This document shows, piece by piece, positions 30,547 through 37,985 of a DNA stretch of 49,146 nucleotides (its first letter is position 1; each line of letters begins with the position of its first letter). The notes beneath the pieces are model-generated. The model saw nothing but the letters and a program-made list of their open reading frames with translations, made no database searches and was not told the DNA's origin. Made by a program: the position numbers and the translations under genes. Location of the stretch: positions 1 to 49,146 of the forward strand of contig CALGTP010000771.1 of NCBI GenBank assembly GCA_937902105.1, read 5' to 3'. Origin of the DNA: an uncultured Actinomycetes bacterium (GTDB lineage: Bacteria; Actinomycetota; Acidimicrobiia; Acidimicrobiales; Ilumatobacteraceae).

Positions 30547-31104
30547 TCAGTCAGCGACGGTGATGGTCACCGAGTTGATGACAACATCGGTGGTGGGTCG
30601 ATCTCCGGCGCCAGTCGGCACATTCTGCATCGCTTCAACGATCTCAAGTCCTTTGACAACCTGACCGAACAACGCGTAAGCCGGCGGCAACCCAACTCCG
30701 CTCGGACCACTGATCAAGAAGAACTGTGAACCATTGGTGTTCGGCCCAGCGTTGGCCATCGCCAATGAGCCGATTTGATATTGGCCAGCCTTGGGCAATT
30801 CGTCGGCGTACTGGTAGCCAGGTCCACCCCGACCAGTGCCAGTCGGGTCTCCGCCCTGGCAAACAAAACCCTTAATGATGCGGTGGAAAATAATGCCGTC
30901 GTAATAGTGGTTGAGAGCCAAAAACACGAAACTATTCACTGTTCGTGGAGCCTTCAAGGCATCCAAAGCGATCACCATGGTCCCCATCGAAGTTTCCATG
31001 GTGGCGGTGTAACGCTTGGTCGGGTCGATCCCCATCTCGGGTTCAGAAGCAAACTTCTGACTCTTAGGGGCGGAACCATCAAAAGGGGGGAAAGTTGTAG
31101 GCAT
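30547..31104 (-). CDS. cyclophilin-type peptidyl-prolyl cis-trans isomerase
   Basis: The 185-residue protein carries the cyclophilin core: FHRIIKGFVCQGGDPTGTGRGGPGY, LAMANAGPNTNGSQFFL and YALFGQVVKGLEIVE. The catalytic arginine is the one in FHRII. It catalyses proline isomerisation during protein folding. There is no signal peptide or membrane anchor, so it is cytoplasmic. The ATG at 31104 is preferred; a GTG at 31116 would add four residues. It shares a 35-base divergent promoter region with the DksA-like gene and is followed closely by the YcaQ-like gene. Confidence 0.93.
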   Translation of the reverse strand: MPTTFPPFDGSAPKSQKFASEPEMGIDPTKRYTATMETSMGTMVIALDALKAPRTVNSFVFLALNHYYDGIIFHRIIKGFVCQGGDPTGTGRGGPGYQYADELPKAGQYQIGSLAMANAGPNTNGSQFFLISGPSGVGLPPAYALFGQVVKGLEIVEAMQNVPTGAGDRPTTDVVINSVTITVAD

Positions 31105-31139
31105 AGGTGACAACACTATCTTGCGACTACTCTAAGCCC

Positions 31140-31334
31140 ATGTCCGCAAACGATCCGATTAACGAACAATCATCAACGATTGACCTTGATGCCATCGAAA
31201 AAGATTTAGCCGACGTCGAAACTGCTCTCAATCGCCTTGACGCTGGAACCTACTGGACGGACGAAGTCACGGGTCAACCCCTGCCCGATTCACTTCTTGA
31301 AGCCAGTCCATTAGCGCGCCGCAATCCAACCTGA
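31140..31334 (+). CDS. small DksA/TraR-like protein lacking the zinc-finger cysteines
   Basis: This 64-residue protein has an acidic helical N-terminal half (DLDAIEKDLADVETALNRLD), then AGTYWTDEVTGQPLPDSLLEASPLARR. The second part follows the TraR/DksA C4 zinc-finger template (GTYG.C..CG..IP..RLEA.P.A) residue by residue, but none of the cysteines is kept: the first two positions are D41 and T44. DksA-family proteins bind in the RNA polymerase secondary channel, and whether this one still does is unknown. The ATG at 31140 is chosen over an upstream in-frame start at 31107. It lies 28 bases before the epoxide-hydrolase-like gene. Confidence 0.7.
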   Translation: MSANDPINEQSSTIDLDAIEKDLADVETALNRLDAGTYWTDEVTGQPLPDSLLEASPLARRNPT

Positions 31335-31362
31335 ATCTCTAGGTCACCTCGGGGGTAATCCG

Positions 31363-32367
31363 ATGGAGAACTTAGGCAATACTGACCATATGAGTCATGA
31401 GATCACCCATCGCGTCATCGCCACCAACGGCGTCAACCTGCAAGTCACCGAATCTGGTGACCCCAAAGGTCCATGCATCATTCTCAGCCATGGTTTCCCA
31501 GAATCTGCTCATTCTTGGCGACACCAAATGGGCTTTCTCGCCGATGCTGGTTTTCATGTCCTTGCCCCCGATCAGCGAGGATACGGATTTTCTTCATCAC
31601 CGAAGAACGTGACCGACTATGGCATTGAAAATCTCACGGGAGACCTCGTGGGCTTATTGGATGCCACTGGTCATGACGATGCAACTTTCGTCGGACACGA
31701 TTGGGGTTCTCTCGTGGTTTGGGAAGCAGGACGCTTGCACCCAAATCGGGTCAACGCGATCTGTGGAGTCAGCGTGCCTTTTACACCGTGGCCCATGAAG
31801 CCGACTGAACTTTTCAAAATGATGTTCACCGATCGTTTTTTCTACATGTTGTATTTTCAGGAGGTTGGTCCAGCCGAGTTAGAACTTGAAGCCGATATTC
31901 GCAATACCATGCACCAATTCCTGTGGGCTGCTTCAGGCACCATGTATAAACCAGGTCCCACTGACTTCAGCGAACTACCACCGATGCAGGGCAGCGGATT
32001 CCTCGACATGTTTAAAGATGTTCCAGCGCATTTACCAACATGGCTCACGCAGGACGATCTTGATCACTATGTCAAACAGTTCACCAACAGTGGATTTTTC
32101 GGTCCCGTAAGTTGGTATCGAAACTTGGATGCAAACTTTGAAGTACTCAAAGATATTCCTATTGAACGCATTTCTATGCCGACGTTTTTTATCGGTGGCG
32201 ACAAAGACGCCGTCATCGCCCCACGACTCGACACCCTTGATGCCGTTAACGGGCTAACGCCCAACTACAAAGGCAGCGTCATCATCCCAGGAGCCGGACA
32301 TTGGACACAACAAGAAATGCCTGACGAATTCAACACGGCGTTGATGGGTTTCTTACAGACTCTGTAA
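31363..32367 (+). CDS. alpha/beta hydrolase, epoxide hydrolase-like
   Basis: The 334-residue protein has the oxyanion motif HGFPE, the DQRGYGFSS turn, the nucleophile elbow GHDWGS with aspartate, an acid within GGDKDAVI and the catalytic histidine in PGAGHWTQQE. The HGFP motif, aspartate nucleophile and tyrosines in the cap (FYMLYFQEVGPAE) point to a soluble epoxide hydrolase rather than a haloalkane dehalogenase. It would open epoxides to diols in the cytoplasm. GGGGG eight bases before the ATG at 31363 supports this start; an ATG at 31390 (MSHEITHR) is the alternative. It converges on the BI-1 gene with a 9-base gap. Confidence 0.87.
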   Translation: MENLGNTDHMSHEITHRVIATNGVNLQVTESGDPKGPCIILSHGFPESAHSWRHQMGFLADAGFHVLAPDQRGYGFSSSPKNVTDYGIENLTGDLVGLLDATGHDDATFVGHDWGSLVVWEAGRLHPNRVNAICGVSVPFTPWPMKPTELFKMMFTDRFFYMLYFQEVGPAELELEADIRNTMHQFLWAASGTMYKPGPTDFSELPPMQGSGFLDMFKDVPAHLPTWLTQDDLDHYVKQFTNSGFFGPVSWYRNLDANFEVLKDIPIERISMPTFFIGGDKDAVIAPRLDTLDAVNGLTPNYKGSVIIPGAGHWTQQEMPDEFNTALMGFLQTL

Positions 32368-32376
32368 AAAGATTCT

Positions 32377-33189
32377 CTAGCGCTGACGCAGTTTGGAAAG
32401 CAGTCGCAAGATTTCTAGATACAGCCAGACGACGGTCACCATCAGACCAAAAGCGGCGAACCATTCGGTTGACTCGGGCATACCTTGTTTGGCGCCCCGT
32501 TCAATAAAATCAAAATCAAGTGCCAAGTTAAACGCCGCGAGACCGGCGACCAAGAAACTAAAGCCAATCCCGAAACCACTCGCCGAACTGATGAACGGTG
32601 GTGTGGCTCCGAACAAACTCATCAACATTGAAACACCGTAAAAAAGTGCTACTCCCATCGTCGCGCCAACGACAATGCGGCGAAAACGATTGGTCACTTT
32701 AATAATCCGCAGGCTGTACATCACCAACATCACGGCGAACACAGCAATAGTCGCTCCAGCCGCCTGTATGACGATGCCGTCGTAATATGTCTCATAGGCC
32801 TTGCTGATCGCACCAACAAATAATCCTTCAGCAATGGCGTACATCGGAGCAAGGAGCTTTGCAAGATGAGGTTTGAACATCAGCAAAATCGCCAAACCGA
32901 AACCGACTAATAGACCACCAATGGCGTAACTCGGAAACTTGTAGACCTCGCCTTGCGGAGCATCAACTCCCAGCCAGCCCACTGTGGCTGCTGCTAACAA
33001 CAACACGAACAGCACCGCCGTGGCGCTTGCGGTTCCAGCCACGGTCATCGTTCTGCCTGCACCGACCCATGGAGTCACGGGCCCATCCGACATACCGGTG
33101 CGCGTCGTCGGGTCCGGAGCAGCCCAACCTGAACCGTTGGACTTTGCTGCTTGTTCAAGACGCTTTTCATTGAGTAGCGGATTTGCCAT
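32377..33189 (-). CDS. Bax inhibitor-1/YccA family membrane protein
   Basis: The 270-residue protein starts with the soluble PLLNEKRLEQAAKS segment common in actinobacterial YccA/BI-1 proteins, followed by seven hydrophobic segments from about residue 50 to the end, with AGLAAFNLALDFDFIERGAKQGMPESTEWFAAFGLMVTVVWLY typical of the family (shown as motif, not exact alignment). BI-1 proteins are membrane proteins with pH-sensitive calcium leak activity in characterised cases; the bacterial role is poorly defined. It is transcribed away from the sigma factor gene across a 265-base region. Confidence 0.88.
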   Translation of the reverse strand: MANPLLNEKRLEQAAKSNGSGWAAPDPTTRTGMSDGPVTPWVGAGRTMTVAGTASATAVLFVLLLAAATVGWLGVDAPQGEVYKFPSYAIGGLLVGFGLAILLMFKPHLAKLLAPMYAIAEGLFVGAISKAYETYYDGIVIQAAGATIAVFAVMLVMYSLRIIKVTNRFRRIVVGATMGVALFYGVSMLMSLFGATPPFISSASGFGIGFSFLVAGLAAFNLALDFDFIERGAKQGMPESTEWFAAFGLMVTVVWLYLEILRLLSKLRQR

Positions 33190-33454
33190 CGAATTACTCC
33201 CTTGTCGTTCAGATATTTTTACACCAAAATCACTTGATTTGCCTAGTTATACACCTTACTCAGTTGACCCAGTGAAGTTATTTCAACAGATTTTCAGAGA
33301 ACTTTGCTTACCTGGTTGAGGAATGCCTTGTGGTCGGTATCGTTCCCAAGATCAATGGATTTTGAGATGTGGCAGTCTCGAAATTGTTGGTGAACCGCAT
33401 AGGAAACTGTTCGGTTTTCCCAAGACATCAATCCGAAAGAAGTGGGGTTCTCAG
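33190..33454. promoter_or_regulatory. divergent upstream region of the BI-1 and sigma factor genes
   Basis: This 265-base stretch is A/T-rich in its first half. TTGACC at 33264-33269 resembles a -35 element, but the best -10 at the right distance (CAGATT, 33287-33292) is poor. The sigma frame is open from 33323, yet residues encoded there do not resemble the family, so it is treated as untranslated leader. No RNA element was recognised. Confidence 0.4.
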
Positions 33455-34396
33455 GTGGCCAAGGATCGCGTAGATCGTGATGAAGAGGACCTAGTCCGTC
33501 TTTATCTTTCAGATATCGGACAGTACCAACTACTCACAAAGGACGATGAAGTTCGTCTTGCGAAGCAGATTGAGGCTGGTAAAGCCGCCAAAGAAGAATC
33601 TGAAACTCTTGATACCAAGGCACTGACTCCGGCTAAAAAGCGGGAACTCCGCAACTTGACCAAAGACGGCGAGAACGCCGAGCGATCCTTCGTGCAATCC
33701 AACCTGCGACTCGTTGTCTCGATCGCCAAGAAATATCAGGCTTCAGGACTTCCACTATTGGACCTCATCCAAGAGGGCAACTTGGGCTTGATGCACGCCG
33801 TTGAAAAGTTCGACTGGCGCAAAGGCTTCAAATTCTCGACCTATGCCACTTGGTGGATCCGCCAAGCAATTACTCGTGGTATTGCCAACACTGGTCGCAC
33901 GATTCGTCTCCCAGTCCATGCTGGAGACACGCTTGCACGTCTGCAAAAGGCCCGCTCCCGCTTGGAGTTGAAGTTCGGCCGCCAGCCAACATTGCGCGAA
34001 TTGGCAGCCGAAGTTGAAATGCCCGAAGACAAAGTCACCGAAGCTTTGCGTTTCGCCGCAGAACCTTTGTCGCTCAGCGAGCCATTGCGTGAAGATGGCG
34101 ATGCTGAATTGGGCGATGTGGTTGAAGACCGCGCCGCAGAAAGTCCCTTTGAAAGTGCTGCAACGTCACTATTGCCGGAAGAGATTCGCCGCTTGCTGGC
34201 GCCACTTGATGAGCGCGAGCGCGAAATTCTGAAGTTGCGCTTCGGTCTCAATGGTGGAGAATCACGCACACTTGAAGAAGTTGGCGAGGCTTTCAACCTC
34301 ACGCGTGAGCGCATCCGTCAGATTGAGGCGCGCGCTATGAGTAAGTTGCGCCACCCGTCGAGCGACACTGGCGCCCGCGACCTTCTCGCCGTCTAA
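33455..34396 (+). CDS. RNA polymerase sigma factor, sigma-70 group 1/2 (HrdB/SigB-like)
   Basis: The 313-residue protein contains region 1.2 (DLVRLYLSDIGQYQLLT, 13-28), region 2 (NLRLVVSIAKKYQASGLPLLDLIQEGNLGL to YATWWIRQAITRGI, 83-143), region 3 (150-215) and region 4 with the -35-binding helix (RTLEEVGEAFNLTRERIRQIEARAMSKLRHP). It lacks the acidic region 1.1 of large primary factors, like several actinobacterial principal-like or group 2 sigmas. The GTG at 33455 follows AGAAGTGGGG and is preferred to an ATG at 33323 that adds 44 non-conserved residues. The stop is followed after six bases by the first copy of a 52-bp repeat. Confidence 0.93.
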   Translation: MAKDRVDRDEEDLVRLYLSDIGQYQLLTKDDEVRLAKQIEAGKAAKEESETLDTKALTPAKKRELRNLTKDGENAERSFVQSNLRLVVSIAKKYQASGLPLLDLIQEGNLGLMHAVEKFDWRKGFKFSTYATWWIRQAITRGIANTGRTIRLPVHAGDTLARLQKARSRLELKFGRQPTLRELAAEVEMPEDKVTEALRFAAEPLSLSEPLREDGDAELGDVVEDRAAESPFESAATSLLPEEIRRLLAPLDEREREILKLRFGLNGGESRTLEEVGEAFNLTRERIRQIEARAMSKLRHPSSDTGARDLLAV

Positions 34397-34402
34397 TTTT
34401 GA

Positions 34403-34454
34403 CGATCTGGTCGTAAATAACTTAGATTTTCTGCTACTTCGCCAGACCAGATCG
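34403..34454 (+). repeat. 52-bp palindromic repeat, copy 1 (inverted relative to copy 2)
   Basis: This element begins and ends with the complementary decamers CGATCTGGTC and GACCAGATCG, so it can fold as a 10-bp stem with a 32-base loop. Its reverse complement recurs at 35432-35483 with the same length and about 44 of 52 matching bases, including most of the loop. It starts six bases after the sigma factor stop and ends 15 bases before the stop of the nuclease-like gene. A bidirectional terminator or transposable end are both possible; no T-run follows. Confidence 0.85.
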
Positions 34455-34469
34455 CGTCAATTTCCAGAT

Positions 34470-35390
34470 CTACTTCTCTGGTTTCCAACGTTTGTAAATC
34501 TCTTTGACTTGTTGGGCCACCATGCTTGGTCGGCGAACGATTTGCGCCCACGTAAATCTCATGCCGATATATCCTGCCGCAAGTAACTTGGCCGTCCGTT
34601 CACGATCAAACTCAAACTGTTCTTTGTCGAGACCGTGAAATCGCCATCCTTCACATTCGAGGTAGATGTCCGTTCCGATGAGTAAGAAGTCAACTTCGTA
34701 ACCAGCAACGCGAGCATGAAACTCCATCGCAGGCAAACTAAATCGCCGCGCCAGACGAGCCATTTCTTCTTCAAGGACCGAGTCAGGAGCCTTTTCGTGA
34801 AGCGCAAGTTGATGTAAGGCCTGCCTGAGTGCGACCACCCCGTGTCGTCCGTGTTGACTATGACGCATCAGCGCGTTGTCGACCGATTCAAAAGTAACGA
34901 GACCCTTAATCACAAAGATTTGCAATGTTCGATCAACGTCCCAGCGTGAGACGACACCCAAATCAAGCAATGTTCGCAATGGATTTGTGACAGCAATTCC
35001 TTCAACTTCTCGCGGACGAAGATCCATCAAATCGCGCGGACGATGAAATTTTGTATGGGGCAAAATCAATGTCGTTTGCCGATCGGCCCGCAAAACATCA
35101 ATCGGTTCGTGACCCACAACGTCGGCGCCATATAAAAATGCTGCCGAACGATGACTCGCCATAGTGCCATCACCAGCAGCGGCCACGGCTGCCGCAATCA
35201 ATCCTTTCGGATCGAGCGATCGGCCAGTCTCAATACCAATACCTGGCATCACTTCATCAAAGAAACCATTGGCACGCGCTGTTCGCCACGAATGAGCAGA
35301 ATGTCCGTGGGCCAAAACAACGTCACGACAGATGAGTTGATGGGGTCCGATTGCAAGCGAGCGCAAAACATCAGGAGTAAGTCGAGCCAT
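34470..35390 (-). CDS. AbiEi-like / VSR-type (DUF559-like) nuclease-fold protein
   Basis: The 306-residue protein has an AbiEi-like helical/winged N-terminal and middle part (MASHRSAAFLYGAD, GIAVTNPLRTLLDLG) and a C-terminal PD-(D/E)xK fold of the very-short-patch-repair type. In it, D234 (YEVDFLLIG) and E245/E247 (IYLECEGWRFHG) are candidate metal ligands, followed by FDRERTAKLLAAGYIGMRFTWAQI. Such genes are frequent singletons in actinobacteria, often labelled type IV toxin-antitoxin AbiEi, though no AbiEii-like toxin is next to it. The ATG at 35390 (MARLTPD) is preferred to 35414. It is the sole gene between inverted copies of a 52-bp palindromic repeat. Confidence 0.8.
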   Translation of the reverse strand: MARLTPDVLRSLAIGPHQLICRDVVLAHGHSAHSWRTARANGFFDEVMPGIGIETGRSLDPKGLIAAAVAAAGDGTMASHRSAAFLYGADVVGHEPIDVLRADRQTTLILPHTKFHRPRDLMDLRPREVEGIAVTNPLRTLLDLGVVSRWDVDRTLQIFVIKGLVTFESVDNALMRHSQHGRHGVVALRQALHQLALHEKAPDSVLEEEMARLARRFSLPAMEFHARVAGYEVDFLLIGTDIYLECEGWRFHGLDKEQFEFDRERTAKLLAAGYIGMRFTWAQIVRRPSMVAQQVKEIYKRWKPEK

Positions 35391-35431
35391 GCCCAACTGT
35401 GGGGAACAGCCCACATCTTGCGGAATATTAC

Positions 35432-35483
35432 CGATCTGGTCTGGCGAGGTAGCAGAAAACCTAAGCCAAAGCCGACCAGATCG
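35432..35483 (-). repeat. 52-bp palindromic repeat, copy 2
   Basis: On the minus strand this is the same 52-base element as at 34403-34454, with eight differences, six of them clustered in one part of the loop. The terminal complementary decamers are perfectly kept. It ends one base before the stop codon of the dehydrogenase gene, so relative to its upstream gene it has the same orientation as copy 1 has to the sigma gene. Confidence 0.85.
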
Positions 35484-35484
35484 C

Positions 35485-36351
35485 CTAGTTCTTGCGGCGG
35501 CGTTGACGCTCCATCAGGCTGCACCAGTCCCACTGTGCGCCACCCATCGCGGTGACTTCAGCGAGCATCTGGCCAACCATTGAGGTCACTGGCAACGGCA
35601 CATTCATTGACGCTGCTTCATCAAGAACAAGTCCGATGTCTTTACGCATCAGCGTGGTCGAAAATCCGTAGTTGTATTCGCCGGCCAACATTTTCTCGGC
35701 GCGATTAGCCATTTGCCACGAAGCGGACGAACCCTGCAGCATCACATGAATTACTTTTTGCACATCAAGACCGGCAGTCTCGGCAAAGTCAAGCCCTTCG
35801 GCCAATGCTTGGCACACGCCGACAACACAAATCTGATTCGTCATCTTGGTGATTTGTCCCGCACCCGATTCGCCCATCAACGTCATGCGCGCGGCATAGC
35901 CCGACATCACCGTTTCGGCCTTCGCAAACGCACCTTCATCGCCGCCAGCCATCACCGTGAGAGTTCCGTTGCGAGCACCATCGACTCCCCCAGAAACTGG
36001 TGCATCCAAAAATGCCGATCCAACTTCGGTAACTCGTGTCGCAACAACACGTGAACCTTCAGCAGAAGTTGTTGAGTGATCAATCCATACTGTGCCTTTG
36101 GCAAGTTCGGCAATGATTCCGTCAGCAACTGCAAACAATTCGCGATCGGCGGGCAATGACGTCATCACATACTCACGTCCTCGAACAGCATCGGCGGGGC
36201 TTGCAACTGCTGCCCCACCATTTTCGGCTACCCATTTGTCGGCCATGCCTGGCACAACATCACACACCACCACATCGTGACCAGCTTTGGCCAAGTGCGC
36301 AGCCATATGCCAACCCATACGACCAATACCAATGAACGCGATCTTGCTCAT
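35485..36351 (-). CDS. NAD(P)-dependent beta-hydroxyacid dehydrogenase (3-hydroxyisobutyrate dehydrogenase family)
   Basis: This 288-residue enzyme has the dinucleotide-binding FIGIGRMGWHMAAHL at the N-terminus, the substrate loop DAPVSGGVDGARNGTLTVMAGG, and the catalytic-lysine helix GQITKMTNQ. The family oxidises 3-hydroxyisobutyrate, tartronate semialdehyde or similar compounds; the exact one is open. It overlaps the DUF1185 gene by 4 bases, so the two form an operon. Its stop codon is adjacent to copy 2 of the 52-bp repeat. The C-terminus ends in a basic run, MERQRRRKN. Confidence 0.9.
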   Translation of the reverse strand: MSKIAFIGIGRMGWHMAAHLAKAGHDVVVCDVVPGMADKWVAENGGAAVASPADAVRGREYVMTSLPADRELFAVADGIIAELAKGTVWIDHSTTSAEGSRVVATRVTEVGSAFLDAPVSGGVDGARNGTLTVMAGGDEGAFAKAETVMSGYAARMTLMGESGAGQITKMTNQICVVGVCQALAEGLDFAETAGLDVQKVIHVMLQGSSASWQMANRAEKMLAGEYNYGFSTTLMRKDIGLVLDEAASMNVPLPVTSMVGQMLAEVTAMGGAQWDWCSLMERQRRRKN

Positions 36352-36947
36352 GCTGGAACTCCTGGCTGGCCACGGTCGGCCAACGTGAATCCACCTGCGA
36401 GGCGTGCGTGTACGCGTCCACCAACACCCATGGCCAAAATCATCACCATCTCATCGGGCTTGGGTCCGTCGGGAACACCCACTTCAATCGCGTCGTAATG
36501 ACTGCCCACGTAACTCCAATCCGTATGCGTGATCGGCACATCAAGACGTGCTCCCATTCCTGCAACTTTTTTCGTTGACGGAACAATCGATGTGCCCTTT
36601 CCAAGTGCAGCACGCATGCCTCCACCGCCGGGAATATGCCACATTGCGCCGTGCTCAATTTCGCCAGCCGAACCAACGATGATTCCTTTGCCGTAGCCAT
36701 CGATCTTCGAAGCATCGCCGCCAAGGTGACTAATCAAAATGTTTCCGAGCCGCTCACCGAGTGCGCGCAATTCGTCAACCGCTGGGCTGAGATCATCGAC
36801 GTACTTACCCACGTAGGGGTTCGTCACAACTGCCGCCACTGCACCCTTCATTGCGGGCGCCGCGGGAATGGGTCCGTTGACTCCAGATGAATGATCGTGA
36901 AAAATCTCTTCAACGATCGTGACGATCTTGCGCACTTCGAACAACAT
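36348..36947 (-). CDS. amino acid synthesis family protein (DUF1185/AA_synth)
   Basis: The 199-residue protein matches the DUF1185 family (PF06684): VRKIVTIVEEIFHDH at the start, AAVVTNPYVGKYVDDLSPAVDELR, GKGIIVGSAGEIEHGAMWHIPGGGGMRAALG and HARLAGGFTLADRGQPG. The name 'amino acid synthesis' is historical. Members occur in catabolic operons, and the chemistry is not firmly known. It is the first gene of a two-gene operon with the beta-hydroxyacid dehydrogenase, overlapping by 4 bases, which suggests a joint role in breaking down a hydroxyacid or cyclic compound (inference). Confidence 0.85.
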   Translation of the reverse strand: MLFEVRKIVTIVEEIFHDHSSGVNGPIPAAPAMKGAVAAVVTNPYVGKYVDDLSPAVDELRALGERLGNILISHLGGDASKIDGYGKGIIVGSAGEIEHGAMWHIPGGGGMRAALGKGTSIVPSTKKVAGMGARLDVPITHTDWSYVGSHYDAIEVGVPDGPKPDEMVMILAMGVGGRVHARLAGGFTLADRGQPGVPA

Positions 36948-36971
36948 GTTCTCTCCCTAGAAAAATGATTA

Positions 36972-37067
36972 TGGCGGAGGTGGACGGGAATCGAACCCGC
37001 CGGACGAGGTTCGCTCGTCCCAACCGCTTTGAAGGCGGCGGAGCCCACCAGGTACCCGGACACCTCC
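36972..37067 (-). tRNA. selC: tRNA-Sec (anticodon TCA, selenocysteine)
   Basis: The reverse strand gives a 96-base tRNA with acceptor stem GGAGGTG/CACCTCC, a long D-arm region, anticodon stem GCCGC/GCGGT around the loop CTTCAAA (anticodon TCA, complementary to UGA), a long variable arm with a 7-bp stem (GGACGAG/CTCGTCC), a TTCGATT T-loop and an encoded CCA (36972-36974). One extra base on each side of the acceptor/T-stem junction fits the 8-position acceptor of Sec tRNAs, although that pair (T-C) is mismatched. The anticodon excludes a normal serine tRNA. No selA, selB or selD is in the window. Confidence 0.88.
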
Positions 37068-37113
37068 ATCCTTTAGGGTAGCCGCCTCGGTTCTGCGCTG
37101 TATCCTTGGGTTC

Positions 37114-37188
37114 ATGAAGAAGCTCCTCATCCTCGTTGCCTTGGTTGCTTTGGTCGCCGCTGCGGTCAAAAAACTCCAATCAGCCTGA
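37114..37188 (+). CDS. putative 24-residue hydrophobic peptide (DLW-39-like N-terminus)
   Basis: A short frame encodes MKKLLILVALVALVAAAV followed by KKLQSA and TGA. The start resembles actinobacterial DLW-39 small membrane proteins, but the rest of that family's sequence, with the DLW motif, is missing. It sits between the divergent tRNA-Sec and the Tad operon, and its ribosome site is weak. If translated it would be a single-pass membrane peptide. Reading through the TGA gives only 13 more residues, none DLW-like. Confidence 0.45.
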   Translation: MKKLLILVALVALVAAAVKKLQSA

Positions 37189-37315
37189 TTCATTTCAGCC
37201 ACCCGTCACCGCCTCAGGTGGTGGTAGTCCCACATCATGTTGCACCACATTGTGATGCTTGAATTTCAAGTCGCCGAACTTCCCCTTTAATTTCAAACTT
37301 TCGATTGGGGAAGCC

Positions 37316-37975
37316 ATGTTCACGATTTGCTGGTCCTGCAAAGGTGGTTCGGGGACATCCGTCGTGGCTGCCGCATTGGCCGCAGTGAGTGCACTCACTA
37401 CTCCAACAATCCTCGTGGATCTCGCTGGCGATCAACCAGCACTCTTGGGCCTGACAACACCTGAGCAAGGAATCAGCGAATGGATGTCCAACAAGATGCA
37501 ACTTGAGTTCGGCGACATGCTGATGAAATGCGGCAGAAATTTATCTGTCGCAGCGCGTGGCGGTGAACTACTCCCCGATCACAATTCAGGAGACTGGAAT
37601 TATCTCTGTCGTGCTTTAAGTCAAATTCATGACCAAGCAACCAACATCGTCGTTGACGCAGGCATCTCGCCAATCTCTAAAACATTATGGGAAGTTGCTG
37701 ACACGAATTACCTCATCATTCGCCCGTGCTATCTTGCGCTGCGAAAAGCCGTTGAGCAAAATCGCTCAACTACTGGCGTGATCTTGATCACCGGTGGAGA
37801 CCGAGTACTCACTCGTCGAGATGTGCAGTCAGTATTGAAGACAGAGGTTATCGCTGAGATCGCTTTAGATCCAGAAATCGCACGACGTGTCGACTCGGGG
37901 CTATTGCATTCGCGTATTCCACCTGCCTTGAGTGCAGCTCTCTCCCCGTTACTGACCCATCGCGTTTCAATCTGA
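37316..37975 (+). CDS. tadZ: TadZ/CpaE-like ATPase of the Tad pilus system
   Basis: This 219-residue MinD/ParA-superfamily protein has a deviant Walker A, CKGGSGTSVVAAAL, where the usual second lysine is a threonine as in CpaE/TadZ proteins. It also has ILVDLAGDQPALLGL and IVVDAGISP. TadZ proteins help place the pilus machine at the cell membrane. No N-terminal receiver domain is present. The ATG at 37316 follows GGGGAAG and is preferred to an upstream in-frame ATG at 37259. The gene is 10 bases before tadA and starts the Tad operon; the 127 bases upstream hold only the putative small peptide's end and no other clear signal. Confidence 0.83.
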   Translation: MFTICWSCKGGSGTSVVAAALAAVSALTTPTILVDLAGDQPALLGLTTPEQGISEWMSNKMQLEFGDMLMKCGRNLSVAARGGELLPDHNSGDWNYLCRALSQIHDQATNIVVDAGISPISKTLWEVADTNYLIIRPCYLALRKAVEQNRSTTGVILITGGDRVLTRRDVQSVLKTEVIAEIALDPEIARRVDSGLLHSRIPPALSAALSPLLTHRVSI

Positions 37976-37985
37976 TCATGCGACC

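Noticed and set aside
34397-34458. The hairpin after the sigma factor gene as an ordinary intrinsic terminator
   Set aside because: The stem is good, but the loop is 32 bases long, no T-run follows, and the loop sequence is shared with the second copy, which a simple terminator would not require. It is reported as a repeat with terminator as an alternative.
34470-35390. A full AbiE toxin-antitoxin pair
   Set aside because: No AbiEii nucleotidyltransferase-like gene is adjacent; the flanking genes are a sigma factor and a metabolic dehydrogenase.
37186-37188. TGA of the small peptide as a selenocysteine codon
   Set aside because: Read-through adds only 13 residues of no recognisable family before the next stop, and no selenoprotein context is visible.
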